Assembly (NCBI GenBank): GCA_009929415.1
Contig: SAAM01000004.1
Location: 1 to 35,397, forward strand
Origin: Clostridia bacterium
Lineage (GTDB): Bacteria > Bacillota > Clostridia > Peptostreptococcales > Filifactoraceae
Direction: 5' to 3'
DNA length: 35,397 bases
The first letter of the stretch is position 1. Each line of letters starts with the position of its first letter. This document shows, piece after piece, positions 1-8,769 of the stretch. Position numbers and translations under genes: made by a program. Under the pieces are notes generated by a model. The model was not told the DNA's origin, made no database searches, and saw only the letters and a list, made by a program, of their open reading frames with translations.

Positions 1-9
1 TAACTTTTT

Positions 10-15
10 TGTCAA
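10..15 (-). promoter_or_regulatory. -35 box of a second (downstream) tandem promoter, cut by window edge
   Basis: Reading leftward, the minus strand shows TTGACA preceded by an A-rich tract (GATGAAAAAAGTG). The matching -10 would fall outside the window. It lies about 115 nt downstream of another strong promoter in the same direction. Tandem promoters with A-rich upstream elements are typical of rRNA operons, so a stable-RNA operon just left of the window is inferred, not seen. Confidence 0.5.
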
Positions 16-128
16 CACTTTTTTCATCTTCAAGCTTCGAACTGCCTCATTCGACGATGGGTCTTTTTTCATTAAGCTGTCATTTACTTCTTCGTGTTTT
101 CGTCAGTCCGTTTTTGAGGACGTATATT

Positions 129-157
129 AATATACCATCTCATGCTTAATCCGTCAA
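129..157 (-). promoter_or_regulatory. Strong sigma70-type promoter firing out of the left edge
   Basis: The minus strand carries TTGACG (157..152), a 17-nt spacer and TATATT (134..129). An A-rich stretch just upstream resembles an UP element. There is no ORF between it and the window start, so the transcript begins with an untranslated leader. It is the first of two tandem promoters, and the likely target is an rRNA or tRNA operon beyond the edge. Confidence 0.65.
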
Positions 158-199
158 TATTTTTTTGGTTTTCATTTGAATTTTCCTGGTTTTTCAGTT

Positions 200-238
200 A
201 AAAAATGTGCATCAGAGCTTGATTACTCGTGATGCACG
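200..238 (-). terminator. Rho-independent terminator of the NA37 gene
   Basis: The inverted repeat GTGCATCA/TGATGCAC (207..214 and 230..237) is followed on the minus strand by ATTTTTTAA. It sits 30-60 nt after the stop of the nucleoid-associated protein gene and separates that gene from the leftward tandem promoters. Confidence 0.8.
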
Positions 239-266
239 TCTTTGATTTTCAAGAATTGCGTCTATG

Positions 267-1286
267 TTAGACAGATTTATACTCGTCTATATTCTTTACT
301 ATTATGTTTATGGTTCCGTCACTGTTGGCTGTGATCTCGACTTTATCGGTATCCTGATAGTAGTCTACGGGTATGGATATCTCTATTCCATTTCCTGTGA
401 TTATTTTCTGCCTGTCGAATTTCCTTGCCATTACCTCTCCGACTTTTATTTCAGCTTTATCCAGGTTGGCTTTTTTCAGGGCCTCTCTGTATATGCCTTT
501 TACTTCCTGACCATCTTCAAATGCTCTGTCAAGAACCTTTTCAACCTCAATGATTCCTTCTTCTACTATGGTGTCTGATATGGCTTTTTTTATCTGAGCT
601 TTCTGCTGAAGGTCTTCTCCTATGAATTTTTCTTGTACTCTCTTGTTTACCTGATTGAATGCCTTGAGTTTTTCTTTTTCAGACATGCCGCTGCTGAGAC
701 CAAGTACGAGATCTCCAAAAAAGTTCTGCTTTTCTCCCTTTACCGTGTAGCTTTTGTCCAGGAGCGCAATATCCATGAACTTGAGATGCACTATGAATCC
801 TTCTTCAGTTTTGGATTTTGGCGTGAGATAAAGATCGTTGCTCTTTGCTATCATGGCAATGGCTCCGTCCCTTGTCTCTTCAAGCCTTCTTACGAGCAGG
901 TCCTTGTGATTGAATTTTATGCATCCGAAATACATTACCTCATCCATCTCAAAAAGTATGAAGGCTATATCACACGATGGAAGGGCTTCGCTGTTTTCAT
1001 AAATGTTCTTGTGTATCATGTAGCTCAGGTCTTTCGTTACTTCCATAAACAGGTTGAGGTCTGCATCCAGATTCTCCATCATCTTCTCTACAACCGAAGC
1101 CTCTCCAAAGGATGCCCATTTCATTTCTGATGACCCGTGTATCTTCTCCAGATTTTTTCTTATAATTTCGAACGTAAGCTCTTCCTCGTGGTCTATTTCA
1201 TATGTGGAGTATACAGGATATTCTCGCTCTCTGTTAAATGTGTGTATGACTGCCTTGTATATCAGTATCTTGCCTAAATCAAACAT
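267..1286 (-). CDS. Nucleoid-associated protein, NA37/YejK family
   Basis: This 339-aa soluble protein resembles the NA37 (PF04245) family of nucleoid-associated proteins common in Clostridia. The start MFDLGKILIYKAVIHTF, an acidic middle region and the late stretch KIITGNGIEISIPVDYY fit the family's length and layout. The E. coli relative YejK is nucleoid-bound; the role in Firmicutes is not well defined. The ATG is preceded by GAGGAG with AAA spacing. The gene follows gltX with a GC-rich hairpin between them and has its own terminator. The family call is by overall resemblance, as there is no catalytic motif to confirm it. Confidence 0.72.
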   Translation of the reverse strand: MFDLGKILIYKAVIHTFNREREYPVYSTYEIDHEEELTFEIIRKNLEKIHGSSEMKWASFGEASVVEKMMENLDADLNLFMEVTKDLSYMIHKNIYENSEALPSCDIAFILFEMDEVMYFGCIKFNHKDLLVRRLEETRDGAIAMIAKSNDLYLTPKSKTEEGFIVHLKFMDIALLDKSYTVKGEKQNFFGDLVLGLSSGMSEKEKLKAFNQVNKRVQEKFIGEDLQQKAQIKKAISDTIVEEGIIEVEKVLDRAFEDGQEVKGIYREALKKANLDKAEIKVGEVMARKFDRQKIITGNGIEISIPVDYYQDTDKVEITANSDGTINIIVKNIDEYKSV

Positions 1287-1323
1287 TTTGCTCCTCTTCT
1301 ATCTGACTCATATAAATTTTAAT

Positions 1324-1347
1324 CCCCCGCCGGTTTGTCAGCGGGGG
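1324..1347 (-). terminator. GC-rich hairpin between gltX and the NA37 gene
   Basis: The inverted repeat CCCCCGC/GCGGGGG has a 10-nt loop. On the minus strand it is followed by ATTAAAATTT, a weak U-tract. It is probably an imperfect or leaky terminator after gltX, since no clear separate promoter for the next gene was found. Confidence 0.55.
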
Positions 1348-1373
1348 TATTTGTCATCTCATATATTGAAAAT

Positions 1374-2849
1374 TTACAGATTTTTTCTTGCTTCTTCTAT
1401 TCTGATGAGTAATTTATCTTTTCCCAGAAGAGTAAGCAGCTTGTTTATGTCCGGGCCGTGCATCTGACCTGTAAGGAGTACTCTAGTTCCCATGAACAGA
1501 TTTTTGCCTTTTATTCCGAATTCCTTCTGTATTTCCTTGAACATGGCTCCCACGAATTCTTCAGTCACTTCATCTGCTGATGATATCTTTGCTTCGACTG
1601 CATCCGCAAGCTGGGCCATATGCTCAAGCTTCATGAATTCCATGGCATCCGGCTCTATGCTGCCAATATGTTCTTCGAGGAGAAGCTTTATCTTTTCAGG
1701 GAACATCAGAAGATAATCCATAGACTCTCTTACAGTTTCAACAGCCAGTCTCAGCCAAGCTCTTCTTGCTTCTGCTTCTTGCTGAGTCATGAGCCCTGCC
1801 TCAACCACAAAAGGTATGCACAGCTCAGTAAGCTCATCCAGATCATGTGCCTTTATATACTGATTATTCATCCAGTTAAGCTTTGCAACATCGAACACGC
1901 CGCCGCTTTTTGAAACCTTTTCAAGGTTGAATGCGTGCTCAAGCTCCTCCATCGTGAATATCTCCTGATTGTCATCCGGCGACCACCCAAGCAGAGCCAC
2001 GTAGTTCACAAGCGCTTCCTTCAGGTATCCTTTTCTTCTGAAATCTTCAACCGCTACGTCTCCCTGACGCTTTGAGAGCTTCTTTCTGTCCTGGTTCAGT
2101 ATATTCGGAAGATGAACAAAAGTTGGCGCTTCCCATCCAAATGCTTCATAAAGGTATACGTGCTTTGGAGTTGAAGGTAGCCATTCCTCACCTCTTATTA
2201 CATGTGTCACTCCCATAAGATGATCATCTACTATTACTGCCATATGATAGGTCGGGAACCCGTCTGTCTTCATGAGCACCTGGTCATCTATGTCATTCGT
2301 GTTTACCGTAACCTGGCCTCTTACTATATCGTTGAAGGTTATGTCATAATTTTCAGGCAGCTTGAGTCTTACTACATGCGGCACGTTGTTTCTGAGATTT
2401 TCCTCTATCTGCTCTTTTGTAAGCGATTTGCAATGACCGTCATATTTTGCGGTGTTGCCTTCAGCCTTCTGTGCTTCTCTGAGCTCATCAAGCCTCTCCC
2501 TGCTGCAGAAGCAGTAATATGCATGTCCAGAGTCAAGCAGCTGCTGTATATAGGTTCTGTATATGTCAAGCCTCTGAGACTGGATGTATGGTCCGTTCTC
2601 ACCCTTCTGAAATACCTGATGATTTTCATCCATCATCACGCCTTCTGTATGATTTATACCTGCCCATGACATTGCGCTGAGCATCCCTTCAAGGGCTCCT
2701 TCAACAAGCCTCGTCTGATCTGTGTCTTCAACTCTCAGAAGGTATTTCCCTTCTGTTTTCTTTGCAAAAAGATAGTTGTACAGAGCAGTCCTTAGACTTC
2801 CTATGTGTACAAACCCTGTCGGTGATGGTGCAAAACGTACTACATTCAT
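1374..2849 (-). CDS. gltX: Glutamyl-tRNA synthetase
   Basis: A class I aminoacyl-tRNA synthetase that charges tRNA-Glu. At 491 aa it is normal length. The N-terminal Rossmann signature [13 protein letters not shown] carries the HIGH motif at residues 15-18. The zinc-knuckle cysteines C113, C115 and C140 (CFC...GHC) are present, and the KMSKS-type motif KLSKR is at 257-261. The ATG at 2849 has AGAGGA upstream with about 7-nt spacing. A TATAAT at 2899..2904 (minus) could drive it, but no good -35 accompanies it. The racemase gene ends 60 nt upstream, so co-transcription is also possible. Discriminating versus non-discriminating charging cannot be decided here. Confidence 0.97.
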   Translation of the reverse strand: MNVVRFAPSPTGFVHIGSLRTALYNYLFAKKTEGKYLLRVEDTDQTRLVEGALEGMLSAMSWAGINHTEGVMMDENHQVFQKGENGPYIQSQRLDIYRTYIQQLLDSGHAYYCFCSRERLDELREAQKAEGNTAKYDGHCKSLTKEQIEENLRNNVPHVVRLKLPENYDITFNDIVRGQVTVNTNDIDDQVLMKTDGFPTYHMAVIVDDHLMGVTHVIRGEEWLPSTPKHVYLYEAFGWEAPTFVHLPNILNQDRKKLSKRQGDVAVEDFRRKGYLKEALVNYVALLGWSPDDNQEIFTMEELEHAFNLEKVSKSGGVFDVAKLNWMNNQYIKAHDLDELTELCIPFVVEAGLMTQQEAEARRAWLRLAVETVRESMDYLLMFPEKIKLLLEEHIGSIEPDAMEFMKLEHMAQLADAVEAKISSADEVTEEFVGAMFKEIQKEFGIKGKNLFMGTRVLLTGQMHGPDINKLLTLLGKDKLLIRIEEARKNL

Positions 2850-2909
2850 TATTTATTCCTCTTCTTTCTGTGTTATTATTGATAAAACATATAGAAGTAT
2901 TATACACTA

Positions 2910-3977
2910 TCATATGAATTTTTTGTATACGTATTCTGAATTAAATACGCTGAGAAGAGAGCTGTAGTTCATTTCAAAGCTCACCACATCTCCTATCTCA
3001 TACTCGCGGCTGCAATTTGTAACGTTTAGTATCATATGGTCGCTGCTTCCTCCCATAATCTCTATATCTCTGTCTTCAGGAGTGAGGCCTCCCAGCAGAA
3101 CGTCCTGTCTTCCAATTCCAAGGATAAGCCTTTTGAGATTTCCACGCTCTTCAAATACAGGAACGTTTCCAAATGCGTCGATTCCTATCTGCCCCTTTGG
3201 AACTGACGGCTTTGTCTTTTTCTCAATAACCTGAGCATGGAGCTTGTATATATCACCATAGAGCCCCTCTATTACTTCACCGTACTTGTCTTCAACTCCA
3301 AGGTTTATCGACTGCCCTATTCTCAGATGCGTTATCCCCTCCGGAAGAATATCCTCCCATATCATATGTAGATGAAGCGAGCTTCCACCAGTTATATGAG
3401 TGAACTTGAGACCGAGTTTTTCTTCAAGTGACCTTGCATGATTCATAAATGCCGTCATAGATTCTCTGTCAGGTATAACTCCTCCAAAGCAGCCGAAGTT
3501 CACGCCAAGTCCTACGAGCTCTACTCCCCTGCACTTCACTATTTCCTGAGCAGTTGCGAGCACATCTTCTTCATTTACTCCCTCTCTCCTGTCTCCCATA
3601 TCTACCATTAGCACTACTTTATGCTTTCTGTCATGCTCAAGGCAGTAATCCGAAATCGCTCTTATCGTCTCCAGCTCTGAGTTAAGGCTTATGTCGGCAT
3701 ATTCAACCAGAAGATCTATCTCATTGAGCATAGGAAGCCTTATGAGTGCCTTTTCCACCTTTATATCCTTAAGCCTTATGAGATTCTGTATCCTTGCATC
3801 TCCAATGCATTCAACTCCTGCGTCCACCATCATCTGGGCGATCTTAGGATTTCCCTGAAACAGTTTTGTCACTGCCATTACCTTTATGTTCTTCTTCCCA
3901 CACAGCTCTATTACCGCCTTAGTGTTATGTATAAGCTTCTGTGTGTCAATCGTCAAGCATGGATATCTGTCCATCAT
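2910..3977 (-). CDS. PLP-dependent alanine/ornithine-racemase-family enzyme
   Basis: A fold-type III PLP enzyme of 355 aa. Lys38 in the motif MAVTKLFQ is the expected PLP lysine. GVNFGCFGGVIP, THITGGSS and HLRIGQSINLG match the layout of ornithine racemase (Orr) of Clostridium sticklandii as I recall it, including the final SEYVYKKFI. It lacks the C-terminal beta-barrel of dimeric alanine racemases. Ornithine racemase interconverts L- and D-ornithine for oxidative ornithine fermentation, so the family fits a Stickland organism. The gene sits alone with gltX, away from ornithine genes, so the substrate is unproven. GGAGG is 3 nt from the first ATG and 6 nt from the second (3974), so translation may begin at Met2. 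Confidence 0.75.
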   Translation of the reverse strand: MMDRYPCLTIDTQKLIHNTKAVIELCGKKNIKVMAVTKLFQGNPKIAQMMVDAGVECIGDARIQNLIRLKDIKVEKALIRLPMLNEIDLLVEYADISLNSELETIRAISDYCLEHDRKHKVVLMVDMGDRREGVNEEDVLATAQEIVKCRGVELVGLGVNFGCFGGVIPDRESMTAFMNHARSLEEKLGLKFTHITGGSSLHLHMIWEDILPEGITHLRIGQSINLGVEDKYGEVIEGLYGDIYKLHAQVIEKKTKPSVPKGQIGIDAFGNVPVFEERGNLKRLILGIGRQDVLLGGLTPEDRDIEIMGGSSDHMILNVTNCSREYEIGDVVSFEMNYSSLLSVFNSEYVYKKFI

Positions 3978-4036
3978 TTTCCTCCGTCTTTGATTTCATT
4001 TTATTTTTAATCTTCGGCAAATTCTGACCTTCTATT

Positions 4037-4066
4037 ATTTTACAACAAATGTATCCGAATCAACAA
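4037..4066 (-). promoter_or_regulatory. Putative promoter of the racemase gene
   Basis: The minus strand reads TTGTTG (4066..4061), an 18-nt spacer and TAAAAT (4042..4037), about 60 nt before the start codon. The match is moderate. Confidence 0.45.
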
Positions 4067-4086
4067 GGCCATTGTGCAATATTGTA

Positions 4087-4115
4087 TTGTATTTTTTGCC
4101 TTTCCGCGTTAAAAT
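4087..4115 (+). promoter_or_regulatory. Promoter of the GNAT gene
   Basis: TTGTAT (4087..4092), a 17-nt spacer and TAAAAT (4110..4115) lie about 50 nt before the plus-strand start codon. It is divergent from the racemase promoter. Confidence 0.6.
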
Positions 4116-4164
4116 TTAAGTATGCAGGTATATTCTCAAACTTTATAAGGGAAACGGAGCAAAT

Positions 4165-4593
4165 ATGAAAAAATATGATTACAGCATCGAAATGTCAAGA
4201 GACATAATCAGCATCGATACGGCGACCTTCCGTTCGATAGGGCTTTCATCAGATGAGCTTTCAAAAAGAATGTCAGAGAATCTATCATATGAAATCTTCA
4301 TAAAATACATAAACGATATACCCGCCGGCTTCATCGGGATAATGAAAGTCAGCACACCTCACTACTTAGCCCACTGGATAGACCTCATTGCAGTAAGCCC
4401 TGACTATCAGGGAAACGGAGTGGCCAGGGATATGGCGCGATATGTTAAGAATTATGTAAGAGAAAATTATCCGGCATCCGAGTTCATGAGCGCGCTCGTA
4501 AGATCATCCAATACCGCTTCACTGAGATCACTCGAAAGCGAAGGATTCAAGCCTGATGGAAAAGGCAGCTTTGAGCTTCTTTTTTCCGAATAG
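4165..4593 (+). CDS. GNAT-family N-acetyltransferase
   Basis: A 142-aa single-domain protein. The acetyl-CoA pyrophosphate loop is visible in DLIAVSPDYQGNGVARDMARYV (Q-G-N-G-V-A, about residues 95-103), followed by the typical late segment NTASLRSLESEGFKPDG. GNATs transfer acetyl groups from acetyl-CoA to amines; the acceptor cannot be read from sequence. The start has GGAGC 4 nt upstream of the ATG. The gene is monocistronic, on the opposite strand from its neighbours, and shares a bidirectional terminator with glmS. Confidence 0.88.
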   Translation: MKKYDYSIEMSRDIISIDTATFRSIGLSSDELSKRMSENLSYEIFIKYINDIPAGFIGIMKVSTPHYLAHWIDLIAVSPDYQGNGVARDMARYVKNYVRENYPASEFMSALVRSSNTASLRSLESEGFKPDGKGSFELLFSE

Positions 4594-4620
4594 ACCCGGT
4601 TACGATGTCACAATAAACAC

Positions 4621-4674
4621 AAAAAAGCCCCGCAGAGGATTTCAGATTGTTTCTGAGTTCACTTCGGGGCTTTG
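4621..4674. terminator. Bidirectional terminator between the GNAT gene and glmS
   Basis: The arms AAAGCCCCG (4624..4632) and CGGGGCTTT (4665..4673) flank a loop with an inner TCAGA/TCTGA stem. The minus strand ends in TTTTTT and the plus strand in TTTGATTTT, so it can stop both convergent genes. Confidence 0.88.
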
Positions 4675-4702
4675 ATTTTATATTTATTCAGTTATATCTG
4701 TA

Positions 4703-6529
4703 TTATTCAACCGTTACCGATTTTGCAAGGTTTCTAGGCTTGTCTACATCTATGCCTTTTGCAAGCGACGTGTAGTATGCTATAAGCTGAGTAGGGATTA
4801 CTGAAAGCACAGGCTTTAGCAGATCCAGAGTCTCAGGCACATATATGACCTCATCCGCGACTTTCTTTATCTCAGTCTCACCTTCAGTCGTGATGGCATA
4901 GACATATGCTCCTCTTGCCTTTACTTCTTTTATGTTTGAAATCATTTTTTCAACAAGATCCTTCTGAGTCGCTATTGCAACTACAGGAGTTCCTTCTTCT
5001 ATAAGCGCTATTGTACCGTGCTTGAGCTCTCCTGCCGCAAATGCTTCAGTGAATATATATGATATCTCCTTAAGCTTAAGCGAGCCTTCAAGCGCAGTCT
5101 GATAATCTGCTCCTCTTCCAAGATAGAACAGAGAGCTTTTTTCTTTTATTCTCTGAGCTATAGACTTTTCAGCCTCTATGTCCTCGAGAAGTGATTCCAC
5201 CTTTCCAGAAAGAGTCTTGAGTTCATCCAGAACCTCGAAGTATTTTTCTTTGGTTATAGTTCCTTTTTTGATTGCCATGTTCAGAGCTACCATGTAGAAC
5301 GCAATAAGCTGGGTTGTATATGCTTTTGTGCTCGCTACCGCTACCTCAGGACCAGCCCATGTGTAGAACACGTCATCAGATTCTCTTGCGATGGATGATC
5401 CGACAACATTCGTTATGGAAAGAATCCTTGCTCCCTTTCTCTTTGCCTCTCTAAGCGCCGCAAGTGTATCTGCAGTCTCGCCTGACTGGCTTACGAGTAT
5501 GAGCAGAGTCCTGTCGTCAACAAAAGGATCCGAGTATCTGAACTCTGATGCTATGTCTGTCTCAACCGGTATCTTCGCAAGCTTTTCAATGGCAAGCTTG
5601 CCTATCTTTCCTGCGTGATATGCAGTTCCGCAGGCCACTATATATATCTTGTTTATGTTATTCAAGTCTTCAGCTGACAGCTTTATGTCATCCAGCTTTA
5701 TATATCCGTCTTCATCAATCCTTCTTGTAAGTGTCTCTCTGATAGCCTGTGGCTGCTCATATACCTCTTTGAGCATGAAATGATCGTAGCCGCCTTTTGT
5801 GGCAGCATCGACTGACCACTCTACCGTATGTACCTCTTTGTCTACAGGGTTGCTGTCAAAATCAAACACCTCCACTCCTGATGGAGTCAGGCGCACTACC
5901 TCTCCGTTATCGAGGAAGTATACATCTCTCGTATAATTCAGTATCGCAGGCACATCTGAGGCTATATAATTTCCGTCTTCAGAAAGCCCTACTATAAGCG
6001 GAGATTCCTTTCTTACAGCTATCATCTCTTCAGGACTGTCCTTTGCAATGACTCCAAGCGCATACGCACCCTTGAGCTTCTTTATCGTCTTGAAGACTGC
6101 CTCAAGCAGATCTCCTTCATAATAATAATCCACAAGATGAGCTATTACTTCGGTATCTGTCTCCGAAACAAACTGATACCCCTTGCTCTGAAGCTCTTCC
6201 TTAAGAGTAAGGTAATTCTCGATTATTCCGTTGTGTACTACGGCTATTGTCTCTTTGTTGTTAAGGTGAGGGTGAGAGTTTATATCAGACGGAGCTCCGT
6301 GTGTTGCCCATCGGGTATGTCCTATCCCTACATTTCCTGTAATCGGATTTTCCTTTGTGTAATTGTCAAGAACAGAAAGTCTTCCCTTGAATTTTGCAGT
6401 ATTGATGCTTCTGTCATGAATTACTGCTATCCCTGAAGAATCATACCCTCTGTACTCGAGTTTTTCAAGCCCCTCGATTATAACGTTCTGAGCCTGTCTG
6501 CTACCTACATATCCTACTATTCCGCACAT
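4703..6529 (-). CDS. glmS: Glutamine--fructose-6-phosphate aminotransferase (isomerizing)
   Basis: Makes glucosamine-6-phosphate from fructose-6-phosphate and glutamine, the first step of the UDP-GlcNAc and peptidoglycan pathway. At 608 aa it is typical length. The N-terminal glutaminase starts MCGIVGYVG, with Cys2 as nucleophile after Met removal. Two SIS domains follow (SQSGETADT; STKAYTTQ; GRGADYQTALEGSLKLKEISY). The C-terminal tail DKPRNLAKSVTVE is the conserved end of the family. GGAGG lies 9 nt before the ATG. Its mRNA leader contains a glmS ribozyme, so expression should be lowered by its own product. Confidence 0.98.
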   Translation of the reverse strand: MCGIVGYVGSRQAQNVIIEGLEKLEYRGYDSSGIAVIHDRSINTAKFKGRLSVLDNYTKENPITGNVGIGHTRWATHGAPSDINSHPHLNNKETIAVVHNGIIENYLTLKEELQSKGYQFVSETDTEVIAHLVDYYYEGDLLEAVFKTIKKLKGAYALGVIAKDSPEEMIAVRKESPLIVGLSEDGNYIASDVPAILNYTRDVYFLDNGEVVRLTPSGVEVFDFDSNPVDKEVHTVEWSVDAATKGGYDHFMLKEVYEQPQAIRETLTRRIDEDGYIKLDDIKLSAEDLNNINKIYIVACGTAYHAGKIGKLAIEKLAKIPVETDIASEFRYSDPFVDDRTLLILVSQSGETADTLAALREAKRKGARILSITNVVGSSIARESDDVFYTWAGPEVAVASTKAYTTQLIAFYMVALNMAIKKGTITKEKYFEVLDELKTLSGKVESLLEDIEAEKSIAQRIKEKSSLFYLGRGADYQTALEGSLKLKEISYIFTEAFAAGELKHGTIALIEEGTPVVAIATQKDLVEKMISNIKEVKARGAYVYAITTEGETEIKKVADEVIYVPETLDLLKPVLSVIPTQLIAYYTSLAKGIDVDKPRNLAKSVTVE

Positions 6530-6555
6530 TTTTTGTGCCTCCTTAAATTGTATTC

Positions 6556-6720
6556 CCTGACAGTAGACGCAGCTATAGCATGGCTATATCACATGAAACA
6601 TTTTTGTCCTCCCGATTGCTCGAAAGTTTTGTGTGTTTCTTGGACCGTGAAGCCCTAAGAGCATCCGCCGAATTTTCGATAACTCTTATCCTCGTCAGCC
6701 TTTTAAAAGGCTCTGGCGCT
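6556..6720 (-). ncRNA. glmS ribozyme: glmS ribozyme-riboswitch
   Basis: The minus strand from 6720 reads AGCGCCAGAGCC, with cleavage expected between A6720 and G6719. It is followed by GACGAGG, TTATCGA and GGCGGATG, the conserved core of the glmS ribozyme in the right order. The 3' part includes CGGGAGGACAAAAATG and a closing TGTC near 6557. It self-cleaves when bound to glucosamine-6-phosphate, which destabilises the glmS mRNA. It lies between the glmS promoter and its ribosome-binding site. The 3' boundary is approximate. Confidence 0.95.
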
Positions 6721-6752
6721 GTATTTTGCTGTGCATATCATGGGTAATACAC

Positions 6753-6761
6753 ATTATAGCA
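6753..6761 (-). promoter_or_regulatory. Extended -10 promoter of glmS
   Basis: The minus strand shows TGCTATAAT (TGn plus TATAAT) about 35 nt before the ribozyme cleavage site. No good -35 is present 17 nt upstream, so the extended -10 is the main evidence. Confidence 0.55.
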
Positions 6762-6833
6762 CAAATTGATGCATTAGTACATGGATTTTATGTTTTTGTA
6801 AAATGCGAAATAGTCTGAATTGAGCTTCCTGAT

Positions 6834-6862
6834 TTGACAAAGAAATAATGTGCTGATATTAT
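6834..6862 (+). promoter_or_regulatory. Promoter of the MscS gene
   Basis: TTGACA (6834..6839), a 17-nt spacer and TATTAT (6857..6862), about 45 nt before the start codon. A near-consensus sigma70-type promoter. Confidence 0.8.
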
Positions 6863-6908
6863 TTAATCATACTTATAATCATTCGTTCAATTATTACAGG
6901 AGGTTTTA

Positions 6909-8033
6909 ATGGAAAAGCTTATAAATTTCTTATCTTCGTCTTTAAACCGTTTTATTTATGGTATATATGATTTTTTTGTAATGTATCTTTCCTCAGTCAT
7001 CGTGCTTGCAGTGTCGTTTGTTGCAGCTCAAATATTCAAGGGATATTTTTCCGGCATCATTATAAATGCATTCCACAGAGTCCTTAGCAGGACCAGGCTC
7101 CGTGTAGAGAAAGACTCTATGGAGTTTCTCAAAAAGCCACTGAAGCTGATATTCATTTCAACCGTGATGTTCTTTGCATTCATAACTCAAAAAAATCTGA
7201 TGGCTGAATATCCATTGCTGCTTTCCCTTGTAATCAGGATATACAGGCTGGCCATGATCTTATGCATAATATACTTCATCTATGCAGCAGTCCCTGTGAT
7301 CATGAGCGCATTCAACAGACTAAAGCACCCGGATTCAATCCTGCTTGACGATACGCTTCTGATATTCTTTGCAAAGATAATAAAGGCAGTCATTGTAATA
7401 ATAGCCGTTCTTATAGTTCTTGGAGAATTTGGAGTGAATATAAACGGGCTGATAACCGGAGTAGGACTTGGCGGTCTTACGTTTGCCCTCGCAGCTCAGG
7501 ACACTGCATCCAACATATTTGGCGGGCTTGTAATTATTTCCGATAAGCCATTTGCTGTAGGGGACTGGATACAGACAGCTTCAATAGAAGGTACTGTTGA
7601 AGATATTTCATTCAGGAGCACAAGGATCAGAACCTTTGACGATGCTCTGCTCGTGGTTCCAAATTCGACGCTCTCGAGCGCTTCGATAACCAACTGGTCC
7701 AAGATGAACAAGCGTAAGGTTAAATTTAATGTAGGCCTTACTTACAACACAGCTCCTTCTCAGGTAAAAAACATAATCACTGACATAGAAACCTTCCTTA
7801 ACTCACATAAAGATATCGTTTCCGATACACCTCTTGTAAAACTAGATGAATTTGGTTCAAGCTCTCTAAATATAATGGTCATGTTCTTTACCAGTCAGAC
7901 ATCTCTTACCGAGCTGAAGCGGGTACGTGAGGAAATAAACTATGAAATACTTGATGTAGTACACAGACACGAGTCCAGCTTTGCATTTCCATCGACAAGT
8001 GTTTATATGGAAAAAAATCTCAATAATACTTAA
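6909..8033 (+). CDS. Small-conductance mechanosensitive channel, MscS family
   Basis: A 374-aa membrane protein that should open under membrane tension to release solutes on osmotic downshock. Hydrophobic helices lie at about residues 20-45, 72-92, 103-135 and 147-172. The pore-lining helix is Gly/Ala-rich (GLITGVGLGGLTFALAAQD, about 178-196), followed by the conserved beta-domain entry SNIFGGLVIISDKPFAVGDWI. A soluble C-terminal domain follows. AGGAGG lies 5 nt before the ATG. The extra N-terminal helices make it longer than E. coli MscS and more like YnaI/YkuT-type members. It is monocistronic. Confidence 0.93.
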   Translation: MEKLINFLSSSLNRFIYGIYDFFVMYLSSVIVLAVSFVAAQIFKGYFSGIIINAFHRVLSRTRLRVEKDSMEFLKKPLKLIFISTVMFFAFITQKNLMAEYPLLLSLVIRIYRLAMILCIIYFIYAAVPVIMSAFNRLKHPDSILLDDTLLIFFAKIIKAVIVIIAVLIVLGEFGVNINGLITGVGLGGLTFALAAQDTASNIFGGLVIISDKPFAVGDWIQTASIEGTVEDISFRSTRIRTFDDALLVVPNSTLSSASITNWSKMNKRKVKFNVGLTYNTAPSQVKNIITDIETFLNSHKDIVSDTPLVKLDEFGSSSLNIMVMFFTSQTSLTELKRVREEINYEILDVVHRHESSFAFPSTSVYMEKNLNNT

Positions 8034-8039
8034 TAAAAA

Positions 8040-8069
8040 AGAGACCTGCGGCCTTAAACCCTGGTCTCT
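8040..8069. terminator. Terminator between the MscS and LUD genes
   Basis: The arms AGAGACC (8040..8046) and GGTCTCT (8063..8069) are followed on the minus strand by TTTTTTATTAA, a strong terminator for the LUD gene. In the plus direction the tail is only TAATAATAT, so it is weaker for MscS. Confidence 0.85.
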
Positions 8070-8107
8070 AATAATATCCAGACATAATAATTCACGCTTA
8101 AAAAGCT

Positions 8108-8755
8108 TTAGAATCCAAAATCGCCGTCAACGATTATGACTTTAATCCTGTTCTTTATCCTCTGATAACCAGTAAGTACTTCAGTGCAGCATATTCTCTT
8201 CTCTGATGCACAGTTTCTGCAGATTCCATCTATAGTGCAAGGCGTATTGCAGTCGAGCCTCATTGCATTTGCAGGTGCCGATATTTCCTTTACTCGTTTT
8301 CTGGCTTCTTCAGCATCTCTTACTATTTTGTTTGATCCTGCGATTACTATTACTTCTTTCGGTCCAAAAGAAATTGCAGCTACCCTGTTTCCATTACCAT
8401 CGATATTGAACAGCTCGCCTTTTTCAGTTATTGCATTTGTACCTGTTATGAAATAATCTGCAGTGAAGGCCTGTCTCTGTACTACCTGAACCTCTTCCGG
8501 AGTTATTCCCGGTCTTTCTCTGTCAATGTAATTATATACACCGCTTCTCAGGATTTCTACTATTCCAAGCTCTATTGATGTCATGCATCCGCCGGCAGTA
8601 ACCACTGAGTTCTCCCTGACAAGATCCTTGAATATTATCACAGCCTCTTCTGGAGTTTTTGCATAAAATGCTTCGATGTGATTTTTTTTCAATGCCTCTA
8701 CGGTCCTTCTGATTTTAAGGTCCTCACATTTTTTTATTGCATCTTTGAAATACAT
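8108..8755 (-). CDS. LUD-domain protein (lactate-utilization LutC/YkgG-like)
   Basis: A 215-aa protein with the LUD fold (formerly DUF162/DUF1121), recognisable from ENSVVTAGGCMTSIELGI, ADYFITGTNAITEKGELFNIDG and FGPKEVIVIAGSNKIV. A cysteine-rich segment, C169-X3-C173-X5-C179-X2-C182-X6-CC190, could bind metal or an Fe-S cluster. LutC is part of the LutABC lactate oxidation complex, but lutA and lutB are absent here, and stand-alone LUD proteins have no settled function. GGAGG is 9 nt before the ATG. The gene begins 14 nt after the cyclodeaminase-family gene, so the two form one operon downstream of the proline-reductase genes. Confidence 0.85.
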   Translation of the reverse strand: MYFKDAIKKCEDLKIRRTVEALKKNHIEAFYAKTPEEAVIIFKDLVRENSVVTAGGCMTSIELGIVEILRSGVYNYIDRERPGITPEEVQVVQRQAFTADYFITGTNAITEKGELFNIDGNGNRVAAISFGPKEVIVIAGSNKIVRDAEEARKRVKEISAPANAMRLDCNTPCTIDGICRNCASEKRICCTEVLTGYQRIKNRIKVIIVDGDFGF

Positions 8756-8769
8756 TGCTCTATTCCTCC

